Origin: Methanocorpusculum sp.
GTDB lineage: Archaea > Halobacteriota > Methanomicrobia > Methanomicrobiales > Methanocorpusculaceae
Length of the DNA stretch: 5,566 nucleotides
Reading direction: 5' to 3'
Assembly (NCBI GenBank): GCA_029986975.1
Contig: DALTWR010000071.1
Coordinates: 1 to 5,566 of the forward strand
The position numbers and the translations under genes were made by a program. The notes under the pieces were generated by a model. The model had not been told where the DNA came from and did no database searches. It was given only the letters and a program-made list of their open reading frames with translations. Positions 1 to 5,566 of this stretch are shown here, piece after piece; the stretch's first letter is position 1, and each line of letters begins with the position of its first letter.

Positions 1-362
1 ACGGAAGACTTTCGGTTACGGTACAGGCATATGCTGATGTGGAGCTGATTTTAGAACTGCCGCCTCACGCATTTTCTCCTGCACCTGAGGTCTGGTCGGC
101 AGTGGTTATTGTAAGACCGCGGCCATCTCCAGTATCGATTGAAGACAGACGTGTCTTTGAAAATCTTGTCCGCGAACTTTTCTCGCACCGGAGAAAGACC
201 ATCGCAAACGGATTTAAAGGTCTTGCTTCACTCTACGGAAAAGAAGCGGTGAAACGCTTCACTGCATCATTGGATTCTGCAATTCTGGAGAAGCGTCCTG
301 AAGTGCTTTCGGTTGCTGAGTTTATTGAACTTTCAAATACTCTCTGCCGCTATATCAAATAA
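1..362 (+). CDS. ksgA: 16S rRNA adenine dimethyltransferase KsgA/Dim1, C-terminal part (5' truncated by window edge)
   Basis: KsgA/RsmA/Dim1 uses S-adenosylmethionine to dimethylate two adjacent adenines in helix 45 at the 3' end of 16S rRNA, a late step in small-subunit assembly. The reading frame is open from base 3, giving 119 visible residues before the TAA at 360-362. The SAM-binding Rossmann core and its catalytic motif lie upstream, outside the window. What is visible is the family's well-conserved end of the catalytic domain: GRLSVTVQAYADVEL, then the 'F-S-P-x-P-x-V-x-S-A-V-V' signature at visible residues 24-35. The small helical C-terminal domain follows, with the RRKTIANGF segment (visible residues 63-71) matching the family's R-(R/K)-K-x-x-x-N block. 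The C-terminus looks complete. A HemK2-like methyltransferase starts 10 bp downstream on the same strand, suggesting co-transcription. The start and any promoter cannot be seen. Confidence 0.93.
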   Translation, partial: GRLSVTVQAYADVELILELPPHAFSPAPEVWSAVVIVRPRPSPVSIEDRRVFENLVRELFSHRRKTIANGFKGLASLYGKEAVKRFTASLDSAILEKRPEVLSVAEFIELSNTLCRYIK

Positions 363-372
363 CTTTTTTGCC

Positions 373-933
373 ATGTTCGATATCAATCAGGTCTATATGC
401 CGGCTGAAGATACGTTTCTTTTGCGGGATGCTGCTCTTTCTGAAGTTTTGCCGGATGATTCTGTTCTTGAGGTCGGGACGGGTTCCGGAGAGATTGCAGC
501 AACTGTATCAAGAGTTGCAAAGCGGACGCTTGCCTGCGAAATCAATCCGCATGCGGCATTCTATGCACATGAGGTAAATGGAGTTGAGGTTGTCCGCTGT
601 GATTTGTTTTCGGCGGTATCCGGTAAGTTTGACCTGATTTTATTCAATGCTCCCTACCTTCCGACAATGCCGGAAGAGCGGATGAATGACTGGCTTGAGT
701 ATGCCTTAGACGGCGGTATTTCCGGATGTGACACGGTTTTTAGATTCCTGCGTGATGCGCCGGCATATCTTACTGAGAACGGGCGGATTCTTCTTCTCAT
801 ATCATCACTTACCGGCGAAGAAAAGGTCATCAGATTTGCAGAAGAGTGCGGATTTTCTGCGGGGGTTCTGATGCGGGAACGCGAAGATGATGGAGAAGAA
901 CTGATTGTGCTGAAGATGATGGGAAAAGAGTAA
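373..933 (+). CDS. HemK2/MTQ2-family class I SAM-dependent methyltransferase (probable release-factor glutamine methyltransferase)
   Basis: This 186-residue protein is about the length usual for the single-domain HemK2/MTQ2 group. In eukaryotes that enzyme, with the zinc-finger partner Trm112, methylates the glutamine of the GGQ loop of release factor eRF1. An equivalent role on archaeal aRF1 is inferred. It opens with the family hallmark VYMPAEDTFLL (residues 7-17). SAM motif I follows as LEVGTGSGEIA (32-42), then the acidic post-I strand end ACEINP (54-59) and the D-L-F of motif III (77-79). The catalytic motif reads FNAPYLP (91-97), where the family normally has NPPY. I chose ATG 373 because the hallmark begins six residues later. 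A TTG at 313 in the same frame would add 20 unrelated residues and overlap ksgA. No Shine-Dalgarno sequence is visible; the gap to ksgA contains a T6 run (364-369), so expression probably depends on ksgA transcription. Family call is strong; substrate is inferred. Confidence 0.88.
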   Translation: MFDINQVYMPAEDTFLLRDAALSEVLPDDSVLEVGTGSGEIAATVSRVAKRTLACEINPHAAFYAHEVNGVEVVRCDLFSAVSGKFDLILFNAPYLPTMPEERMNDWLEYALDGGISGCDTVFRFLRDAPAYLTENGRILLLISSLTGEEKVIRFAEECGFSAGVLMREREDDGEELIVLKMMGKE

Positions 934-952
934 CTTAAAATCAGAGATAATA

Positions 953-968
953 TGAGGAAAAATCCTCA
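953..968. terminator. Hairpin in the convergent gap, possible bidirectional terminator
   Basis: Positions 953-958 (TGAGGA) and 963-968 (TCCTCA) form a perfect 6-bp stem around an AAAA loop. It sits between the convergent ends of the methyltransferase (stop at 931-933) and the DNA ligase, and the ligase stop codon (complement of 966-968) is part of the stem. On the leftward strand it is followed by only moderately T-rich sequence, and on the rightward strand no T-run follows. The position suits a 3'-end element, but archaeal termination relies mainly on U-runs, so function is uncertain. Confidence 0.4.
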
Positions 969-2606
969 CTCTTCCTTATTCTGCATCGAGTATCTTCTAT
1001 GCAGACTCTCCATCGTCTCAATCTCGCCGGCATCTTTGTCATCTCTGAGCCGTACAAACCGCGGGAACCGGAGAGCATATCCGGCAGGGTAATTCGTACT
1101 CCGCTGCAGTTCTGCATACCCCACTTCAAAAACAACATCCGGCTCGAAAGAAACAGTCTTTCCTTTTTCAGAGACAACCTTATCCTTAAAAAGCTCATAA
1201 AGCGTTGAAAGCATCGCATCATCAATACCTGTTGCAACACGGGAAATCTCCAGAAGGTCACCGTTTTCATCCTGACAGGCGAGAATAAACGTGCCGAACA
1301 CCTTCGCACGCTTACCCTCGCCCCACTCAGCCCCGGTAACAGCAAGGTCAATGGTATCGACCTCCGGCTTAATCTTAATCCAGAGTTTACCTCTGTTTCC
1401 CGGAAGATAGGGAGCATCCCGCACTTTAAGCATGATACCTTCGTTTCCTGCGTCAAGTGCTGCGTGGTAGTAGCTTTCAATCTCCTCTGCAGAGCTGCTT
1501 ACAATCTGCGGTGCAACATACTCAGACATGACCTCGCATAAAATCTCGCGGCGCTTTGAAAACGGCAGGTCAATTAACGTCTCTCCGTCGCAGACCAAGA
1601 TATCAAAAACACACGGGCGAAGCTCAATCTGTTCCTGTGCGGCATCGATGTCGTGTTTGCGTCTGATTCTCCGAAGAACAGTCTGAAACGGCATCGGTTT
1701 TCCATTCAGAATTGCGATGACCTCGCCGTCAATGATGACATCGTGTGTCGTTGCAGCAGAAAGTTTTGCAACAACATCAGGCAAAGAAACCGTCATCTCT
1801 TCGAGTTTGCGGGAGTAGATGGCGACTTTGTTTCCTACCTTGTGGAACTGGAATCTGCTTCCGTCGTATTTGTTCTCCGCTGCAAGAGAGCCGTGAGTTT
1901 CCAGCATTCCCTTAATAGAACCTGCCTGTGCCAGCATCATCTTAACCGGCTTGAAAGGGGTGATATGTGTTTCAAGCAGTTTTTCAGGATTAGTTTTTGC
2001 AAGAAGAGCAACCTCTCCTAAATCATTTAATGCCTGATGAGCATGCTCGATAATGTCGGGCGGAATCGAAAACGCCTTTGAAATTGCATCCTTAATAACA
2101 CCTTCACCCACACCGATACGCATCTCTTCGAGCATGAGGCGGCTTAAGTAGCGGCCTTCCAAGGGAGATGCATTAGAGAACAGATACTGTGCAGTACGCA
2201 TCCGCTCCTGCTGGGATTTTCTCCCTTGAGTTTTTGCCATCGCCATAAACCGGTTCCAGACATCCATGAGTTCCAAGTCTTCGGAGAAGAATGTTGTCTG
2301 CTCACGCTTTGCAAGCAGCTCTTCAACCACTGAACCCGTATCTCCTGATGCATTTATCGCAGATATCACATACTCGCGTTTTTTCCCGATGACATAGGCA
2401 AGTGCTTCGTAGAGAAGAGACGGTCCGAACATCAGTTTTTCCGCAGACCAGTCGGGAAAGAGTCTGCCGCGGGCAAACCGCACAAAAATCTGCAGTTCAT
2501 CATCAGGAATCGAGGGAAAAACTTCGGCGAGTGCGTCAGCCATACCAAGACGCGAAGACATCTTTTCTATCTTCTGACAGATTTCAGCAAACTCTAAGAA
2601 AAGCAT
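966..2606 (-). CDS. lig: ATP-dependent DNA ligase (archaeal type)
   Basis: This enzyme seals nicks in duplex DNA during Okazaki-fragment joining and repair, by way of a ligase-AMP intermediate. The 546-residue protein is close to the 550-600 typical of archaeal ligases and has all three domains. An alpha-helical DNA-binding domain covers about residues 1-215, with [24 protein letters not shown] helices near 146-165. The adenylation domain covers about 216-415 and the OB-fold domain about 416-546. Nucleotidyltransferase motifs are intact: motif I KYDG (246-249, with K246 the expected adenylated lysine), motif [11 protein letters not shown] (265-272), DGEVI (293-297), VFDIL (333-337), motif IV EGIMLK (389-394), motif V KLWIKIKP (407-414) and motif [11 protein letters not shown] (511-519). 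The start [14 protein letters not shown] fits family N-termini. It lies 20 bp downstream of alaS with no Shine-Dalgarno sequence, only a T7 run, in the gap. ATP is the expected cofactor; some archaeal ligases also accept other nucleotides. Confidence 0.96.
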   Translation of the reverse strand: MLFLEFAEICQKIEKMSSRLGMADALAEVFPSIPDDELQIFVRFARGRLFPDWSAEKLMFGPSLLYEALAYVIGKKREYVISAINASGDTGSVVEELLAKREQTTFFSEDLELMDVWNRFMAMAKTQGRKSQQERMRTAQYLFSNASPLEGRYLSRLMLEEMRIGVGEGVIKDAISKAFSIPPDIIEHAHQALNDLGEVALLAKTNPEKLLETHITPFKPVKMMLAQAGSIKGMLETHGSLAAENKYDGSRFQFHKVGNKVAIYSRKLEEMTVSLPDVVAKLSAATTHDVIIDGEVIAILNGKPMPFQTVLRRIRRKHDIDAAQEQIELRPCVFDILVCDGETLIDLPFSKRREILCEVMSEYVAPQIVSSSAEEIESYYHAALDAGNEGIMLKVRDAPYLPGNRGKLWIKIKPEVDTIDLAVTGAEWGEGKRAKVFGTFILACQDENGDLLEISRVATGIDDAMLSTLYELFKDKVVSEKGKTVSFEPDVVFEVGYAELQRSTNYPAGYALRFPRFVRLRDDKDAGEIETMESLHRRYSMQNKEE

Positions 2607-2609
2607 GAT

Positions 2610-2616
2610 AAAAAAA
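2610..2616 (-). terminator. T7 run in the alaS-lig intercistronic gap (possible weak terminator or 3'-end site)
   Basis: On the - strand a run of seven T lies between the alaS stop codon (complement of 2627-2629) and the ligase ATG (complement of 2604-2606). Oligo-T runs are the core of archaeal intrinsic termination, so partial termination here could lower ligase mRNA relative to alaS mRNA. No hairpin precedes it. An AT-rich spacer with no regulatory role is equally possible. Confidence 0.25.
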
Positions 2617-2626
2617 TAAGAGGGGC

Positions 2627-5359
2627 TTAAAGCATGCCCTTGATAAGTGACTCTGCTTTGGCTAAGGCGTCTCCGACCTTTGATGCGTCAGCTCCTGCAC
2701 CCTGAGCCATGGTTGGCTTTCCTCCGCCTTTGCCGCCTACAACAGCACAGACATCGCCTACGAGTTTTCCGGCGTTTACTTTGTCGCATCCGGATGCAGC
2801 AACAACACCGACACCGTCTGCCGCAGTAATTAACACAGCAACACCGCCGCGTCCGGCAACAGCAGATGCAACAGTTACCAGCTCTTTGCGGGAGATGTCA
2901 AGCTGTTTTATGACAACTTCGACACCGTTTACAGTAATTCCTTCAATGCGGGAGATTTCAAGATCTGCAATCTTTGCCCGCAGGCGTTCAATCTCCTTTC
3001 TCTGGTCTTTCCACTCGGTAAAGAACCGCTCAACAGCCCCCGGCAGGTTTTCTGTCTGAACAGATAATGTCTCTGCAGAGGTGTTTAAGAGTCCCTGAAT
3101 GTGCTGCATCGCATCAAGTGCTGCGAATCCGCAGGCGAACTCAAGACGCTCGACACCGTCCTGGATGTGTTCAAGGCGAAGCAGTTTGATAGGGCCGATT
3201 TCACCGGTTGATGAACAGTGGGTACCTGCACATGCTTCGATTTCCGGACCCATCTTTACAATACGCAGTTCTTTTCCCGGCGGAACTCCTCCCTGATACA
3301 GAGCGAAACCATATTTCTGCTCAGCCTCAACACGCGGCTTGAAAGCGATTTCGACTGGAAGGTTTTCCATGACGAGTTTGTTTGCGTATGCTTCAATGCG
3401 TTTCAGTTCATCATCAGTGATATGGGTGTAGTGTCTGATATCAAGTCTTGCAGACTCAGGAGATAACTGGGAACCTGCCTGATGAATATGCGGACCTAAA
3501 ACTTCTTTAGCCGCACGAATGACCATGTGTGTTCCGGAGTGGTGGCGCATAAGGGAACGGCGGTGCTCTTCGTCGAGGGCACCTTTAACCGCATCTCCCG
3601 GTCTGAAGACCGGCTCGGAAAGCTTGTGGAGAATTACATCTCCGTACTTGACAACCTCAACAACCTTAGCAGAAACTCTGCCGGCTAAGATACCGACATC
3701 GGATGGCTGACCTCCTCCTTCGGGGTAGAAACAGGTTGAGTCGAGAACAACATAGTCTTCAATAACATCGAGGACAGTTGCACTGAACTCCATCGACTCG
3801 TGGTGAGCATAGTATGCTTTTTCGGTTGCCGGAAGTTTCTCGATTCTCTCTGCATACTTTGCAAGAGGAGATACTGGTTTTTCGCCTTCGTTTTCAGAGT
3901 GCATATCTGCAATCTGGGAGTCGAAGTCATCCGGAATCTCGAACTGAGCACCGGTCTCGGTAAGAGTCTTCTTCATCAGATCTACCGGAATCCCGTGTGA
4001 GTCGTATAAGGTGATGAGTTCTGCTAACGGAACCGGTTCGTTCTTCTTAACATACGTCTGTCCGACTCTCTGAACCGTTCTTGTTCCGCGGGCGATGGTG
4101 GCATCGTATTTTTCCACCTCGCGTGCGATGATTTCCCTGACGATTGAGGGGTTCTGCTCGAAGTTGGATAAGCCGATGTCTTCCATCTGCGCAACAACGA
4201 GGTCGCCTAAGTCCTCATCGACATGTGCTTCCTGCATCATTCTGATGCTTCTTCTAAGAACTAAGCGGGCAAGGTATCCCTCACGGACATTGGATGGAAC
4301 AATCAGGTCGCCTAACATGTAGGCAAGGCATCTGGTGTGGTCGCAGAGTGCATAGATGTTTTCCATCGGAACAATGATTTCTTCGAGTTTCTTCACTGAA
4401 AGTCCGGATGCATCTGCTACTTTCTGTCTGAGTTCGCTGATCTTTTCTCCTCTGATATCCATTAATCCGGCAAACTGTGCATTCTTTCCAAGGATGGATT
4501 CGATTTCCGGATTATTTAAGTAGTCCTCCATGCCGGCGGAGTTCAAAAGACGCGGAATCATGTCGGGGAAGACTGCATCATATGCAGTAGGCGTTCCGCA
4601 GGATGCCCAGGTAAAGCGCTCGAGACCATACCCGGTATCTACAATGCGAAGCGGCATCTCATAGTAGTCTTTACCGTCAATCATCACCTTCGGTTTTCCG
4701 GAGTTCTTACGCGATAAGTTCATGAAGACGAGTGTTGCAACTTCAAGACCGCCCATTAAGACCTCGACGGATGCGCCGGCGTTACCGCCGCCGAACCATG
4801 GGTTTTCTTTGAAAGTTAAGCGGTTTAAGTCACCGCCTACGGATTCAACAAATCCGGCACAGAGTTCAACACAGCGGTCTTTGAAGTAAACCGGATGCTC
4901 ATCGGTGTTGAAGGCGTGGTGTGCCATCATCTCGAAGCAGGTGAAGTGCCTTCCGGAACGGCCGACATTATCAAGGTCGTTTAAGCGGATACACGGCTGT
5001 GAGATGGTTAATGGGTTTGCCGGCGGTGGACAGATGCCGCTTGTTACGAACGGCTGGAAGTTGGCGATGGATGCGATGGTTAAGTAGATATCATCTCTCC
5101 AGCGTGCTGCAACCGGATAACGGCTGATTCTTGTGTGCCCGTTCTTCTCGAAGTAGGAGAGGTATGCTTCACGCATCTCTGATACGGTGTGTTTTTTGAA
5201 GAGCGGATTTCCAATGAACTGATACGGTTCACACGGAGCATCACCGCAAACCTCACGGTTCGGGTCAAGCGTCCAGAACGGCATGCCGCATTTCTTACAA
5301 ATCTTGCGGACATATCCGTTTTCTTTAAAGAAGTCTAACTGATATTCGTTTTCGAGCAT
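2627..5359 (-). CDS. alaS: Alanyl-tRNA synthetase, archaeal type
   Basis: AlaRS attaches alanine to tRNA-Ala in the cytosol and hydrolyses mischarged Ser- or Gly-tRNA-Ala. At 910 residues it has the usual archaeal length and domain order. The archaeal N-terminal extension carries C21, C24, C38 and C43, a probable metal-binding set. The class II catalytic core follows, with motif 2 around [19 protein letters not shown] (86-104), a GGGNAG stretch (190-195), [12 protein letters not shown] (204-215) and the class [11 protein letters not shown] (243-251). The tRNA-recognition region includes [16 protein letters not shown] (355-370); N357 and probably D453 match the residues that read the G3:U70 pair in characterised enzymes. 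The editing domain has GGGQPSD (548-554), H607-SGT-H611 and C710-AGT-H714, the four expected zinc ligands. A helical linker (about 770-805) leads to the C-Ala domain with the glycine-rich [17 protein letters not shown] (875-891). The start matches family N-termini and lies 28 bp from a strong TATA box. The ligase gene follows 20 bp downstream. Confidence 0.97.
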   Translation of the reverse strand: MLENEYQLDFFKENGYVRKICKKCGMPFWTLDPNREVCGDAPCEPYQFIGNPLFKKHTVSEMREAYLSYFEKNGHTRISRYPVAARWRDDIYLTIASIANFQPFVTSGICPPPANPLTISQPCIRLNDLDNVGRSGRHFTCFEMMAHHAFNTDEHPVYFKDRCVELCAGFVESVGGDLNRLTFKENPWFGGGNAGASVEVLMGGLEVATLVFMNLSRKNSGKPKVMIDGKDYYEMPLRIVDTGYGLERFTWASCGTPTAYDAVFPDMIPRLLNSAGMEDYLNNPEIESILGKNAQFAGLMDIRGEKISELRQKVADASGLSVKKLEEIIVPMENIYALCDHTRCLAYMLGDLIVPSNVREGYLARLVLRRSIRMMQEAHVDEDLGDLVVAQMEDIGLSNFEQNPSIVREIIAREVEKYDATIARGTRTVQRVGQTYVKKNEPVPLAELITLYDSHGIPVDLMKKTLTETGAQFEIPDDFDSQIADMHSENEGEKPVSPLAKYAERIEKLPATEKAYYAHHESMEFSATVLDVIEDYVVLDSTCFYPEGGGQPSDVGILAGRVSAKVVEVVKYGDVILHKLSEPVFRPGDAVKGALDEEHRRSLMRHHSGTHMVIRAAKEVLGPHIHQAGSQLSPESARLDIRHYTHITDDELKRIEAYANKLVMENLPVEIAFKPRVEAEQKYGFALYQGGVPPGKELRIVKMGPEIEACAGTHCSSTGEIGPIKLLRLEHIQDGVERLEFACGFAALDAMQHIQGLLNTSAETLSVQTENLPGAVERFFTEWKDQRKEIERLRAKIADLEISRIEGITVNGVEVVIKQLDISRKELVTVASAVAGRGGVAVLITAADGVGVVAASGCDKVNAGKLVGDVCAVVGGKGGGKPTMAQGAGADASKVGDALAKAESLIKGML

Positions 5360-5387
5360 TCTGGGTATTCCCCGTTTGTAAATACTC

Positions 5388-5399
5388 CTTATATATAAG
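5388..5399 (-). promoter_or_regulatory. Palindromic TATA box for alaS
   Basis: The 12-bp sequence CTTATATATAAG is a perfect palindrome and a textbook archaeal TATA element. Its alaS-proximal edge is 28 bp from the alaS ATG. With the usual TATA-to-start distance of roughly 22-26 bp, transcription would begin only a few bases before the ATG, giving a leaderless or very short-leader mRNA. No Shine-Dalgarno sequence lies directly before the ATG, which agrees. The upstream flank on the - strand is GC-rich, without an obvious purine-rich BRE, so direction comes from position rather than BRE quality. Confidence 0.7.
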
Positions 5400-5443
5400 C
5401 GGGCTACGGGTATATTACTTTGCTACTGTGTGCGGATTATGCC

Positions 5444-5471
5444 AGGGGTTTTCATCTCCCCTATCCTTTTT
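5444..5471 (+). other. Small hairpin followed by a T-run in the divergent intergenic region
   Basis: AGGGG (5444-5448) can pair with CCCCT (5458-5462) around a 9-base loop, and five or more T follow at about 5466-5471. Read rightward this resembles a weak intrinsic terminator. It lies before the apgM TATA box, so it would act only on RNA started further left, for example from the symmetric TATA box at 5388-5399. The stem is short and this could be chance. Confidence 0.25.
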
Positions 5472-5484
5472 CCCTTGAAACGTC

Positions 5485-5494
5485 AAATATAATA
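5485..5494 (+). promoter_or_regulatory. TATA box for the rightward gene (apgM)
   Basis: AAATATAATA at 5485-5494 matches an archaeal TATA element, with a purine-rich GAAACG (5477-5482) just upstream in the place expected of a BRE. Its downstream edge is 26 bp from the ATG at 5521, which predicts a transcript starting at or within a few bases of that ATG. No Shine-Dalgarno sequence is visible before the ATG, consistent with leaderless translation. Confidence 0.65.
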
Positions 5495-5520
5495 CACATA
5501 TCTATCATAGAGATTGTTTC

Positions 5521-5566
5521 ATGACTGCATCTAAAATTCTTCTTCTCATAATCGACGGCGTAGGAG
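5521..5566 (+). CDS. apgM: Probable 2,3-bisphosphoglycerate-independent phosphoglycerate mutase, N-terminus only (3' truncated by window edge)
   Basis: Only 15 codons are visible: MTASKILLLIIDGVG. A short basic start, a hydrophobic beta strand and then D-G-x-G is the N-terminal signature of the alkaline-phosphatase superfamily, in which the aspartate (D12 here) is a metal ligand at the active site. Among archaeal members, the cofactor-independent phosphoglycerate mutases (ApgM), which interconvert 3- and 2-phosphoglycerate in glycolysis/gluconeogenesis, typically begin with such a strand followed by LDGLGDR, so this is the best match. Another superfamily member, such as a phosphopentomutase-like or sulfatase-like enzyme, cannot be excluded from 15 residues. 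The ATG is supported by the TATA box 26 bp upstream. The gene is divergent from alaS. Confidence 0.72.
   Translation, partial: MTASKILLLIIDGVG

Noticed and set aside
313..372. TTG start at 313 extending the methyltransferase by 20 residues
   Set aside because: The extension is translated from sequence that codes for the KsgA C-terminus in another frame and does not resemble the family N-terminus; ATG 373 puts the VYMPAEDTFLL hallmark in its normal place.
941..1480. 179-codon open frame on the - strand overlapping the ligase 3' half
   Set aside because: It is an out-of-frame shadow of the ligase OB and adenylation domains, whose motifs are intact in the ligase frame.
1653..2021. 122-codon open frame on the + strand opposite the ligase
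   Set aside because: It is wholly antisense to conserved ligase motifs, has low-complexity shadow-like composition, and has no promoter or recognisable domain.
2607..2660. Separate ligase promoter within the end of alaS
   Set aside because: A weak CTTTAA lies 20-26 bp before the ligase ATG, but it overlaps the alaS stop and lacks a good TATA or BRE; read-through from alaS is simpler.
2800..2860. Repetitive-looking AACACCG/AACACAG words as a tandem repeat
   Set aside because: They reflect repeated Gly/Val/Ala codons in the AlaRS C-terminal domain and have no regular period.
2709..3059. 116-codon open frame on the + strand opposite the AlaRS C-terminal domain
   Set aside because: The Pro/Thr/Ser-rich translation is the antisense image of the Gly/Ala/Val-rich C-Ala domain; nothing suggests a real protein.
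5439..5492. 17-codon open frame (starting MPGVFISPILF) about 21 bp after TATATTA in the divergent region, as a leader peptide
   Set aside because: TATA spacing would allow a leaderless start, but so short a frame is expected by chance, overlaps the apgM TATA box, and has no regulatory codon pattern.
1..5566. CRISPR array, insertion sequence, tRNA/rRNA gene or defence-type operon
   Set aside because: Coding of conserved housekeeping genes fills nearly the whole window; no direct-repeat/spacer pattern, transposase or tRNA-like cloverleaf was seen on either strand.

Overview
This window looks like chromosomal housekeeping DNA from a methanogenic euryarchaeon. I infer the order Methanomicrobiales, with something Methanocorpusculum-like as a guess from protein style and a G+C content near one half. 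Four gene types point to Archaea: an archaeal-type alanyl-tRNA synthetase with the extra N-terminal cysteine-rich segment, an ATP-dependent archaeal/eukaryal-type DNA ligase, a HemK2/MTQ2-type methyltransferase, and the start of what looks like an archaeal cofactor-independent phosphoglycerate mutase. TATA-type promoter elements and the absence of clear Shine-Dalgarno sequences agree with this.

Layout. On the + strand, positions 1-362 hold the C-terminal part of KsgA/Dim1 (16S rRNA adenine dimethyltransferase). Ten bases later comes a complete HemK2/MTQ2-like methyltransferase (373-933). A 32-bp convergent gap follows, containing a perfect 6-bp-stem hairpin that includes the stop codon of the gene opposite. 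On the - strand, an ATP-dependent DNA ligase (966-2606) lies 20 bp downstream of alaS (2627-5359), so the two are probably co-transcribed as alaS-lig. A 161-bp divergent intergenic region (5360-5520) carries a palindromic TATA box placed for alaS, a second TATA box placed for the rightward gene, and a small hairpin with a T-run between them. The rightward gene (5521 to the window end) is visible for only 15 codons and looks like apgM.

How the genes fit together. KsgA (small-subunit rRNA maturation), the MTQ2-like enzyme (probably release-factor methylation) and AlaRS (tRNA charging) all serve translation. The ligase serves replication and repair, and ApgM serves glycolysis/gluconeogenesis. 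This is a core-genome neighbourhood. I see no mobile element, CRISPR array, tRNA or rRNA, and no convincing undescribed system. The points most worth a second look are the NAPY (rather than NPPY) catalytic motif in the methyltransferase, the promoter architecture of the divergent region, and oligo-T runs placed exactly in the two short intercistronic gaps.
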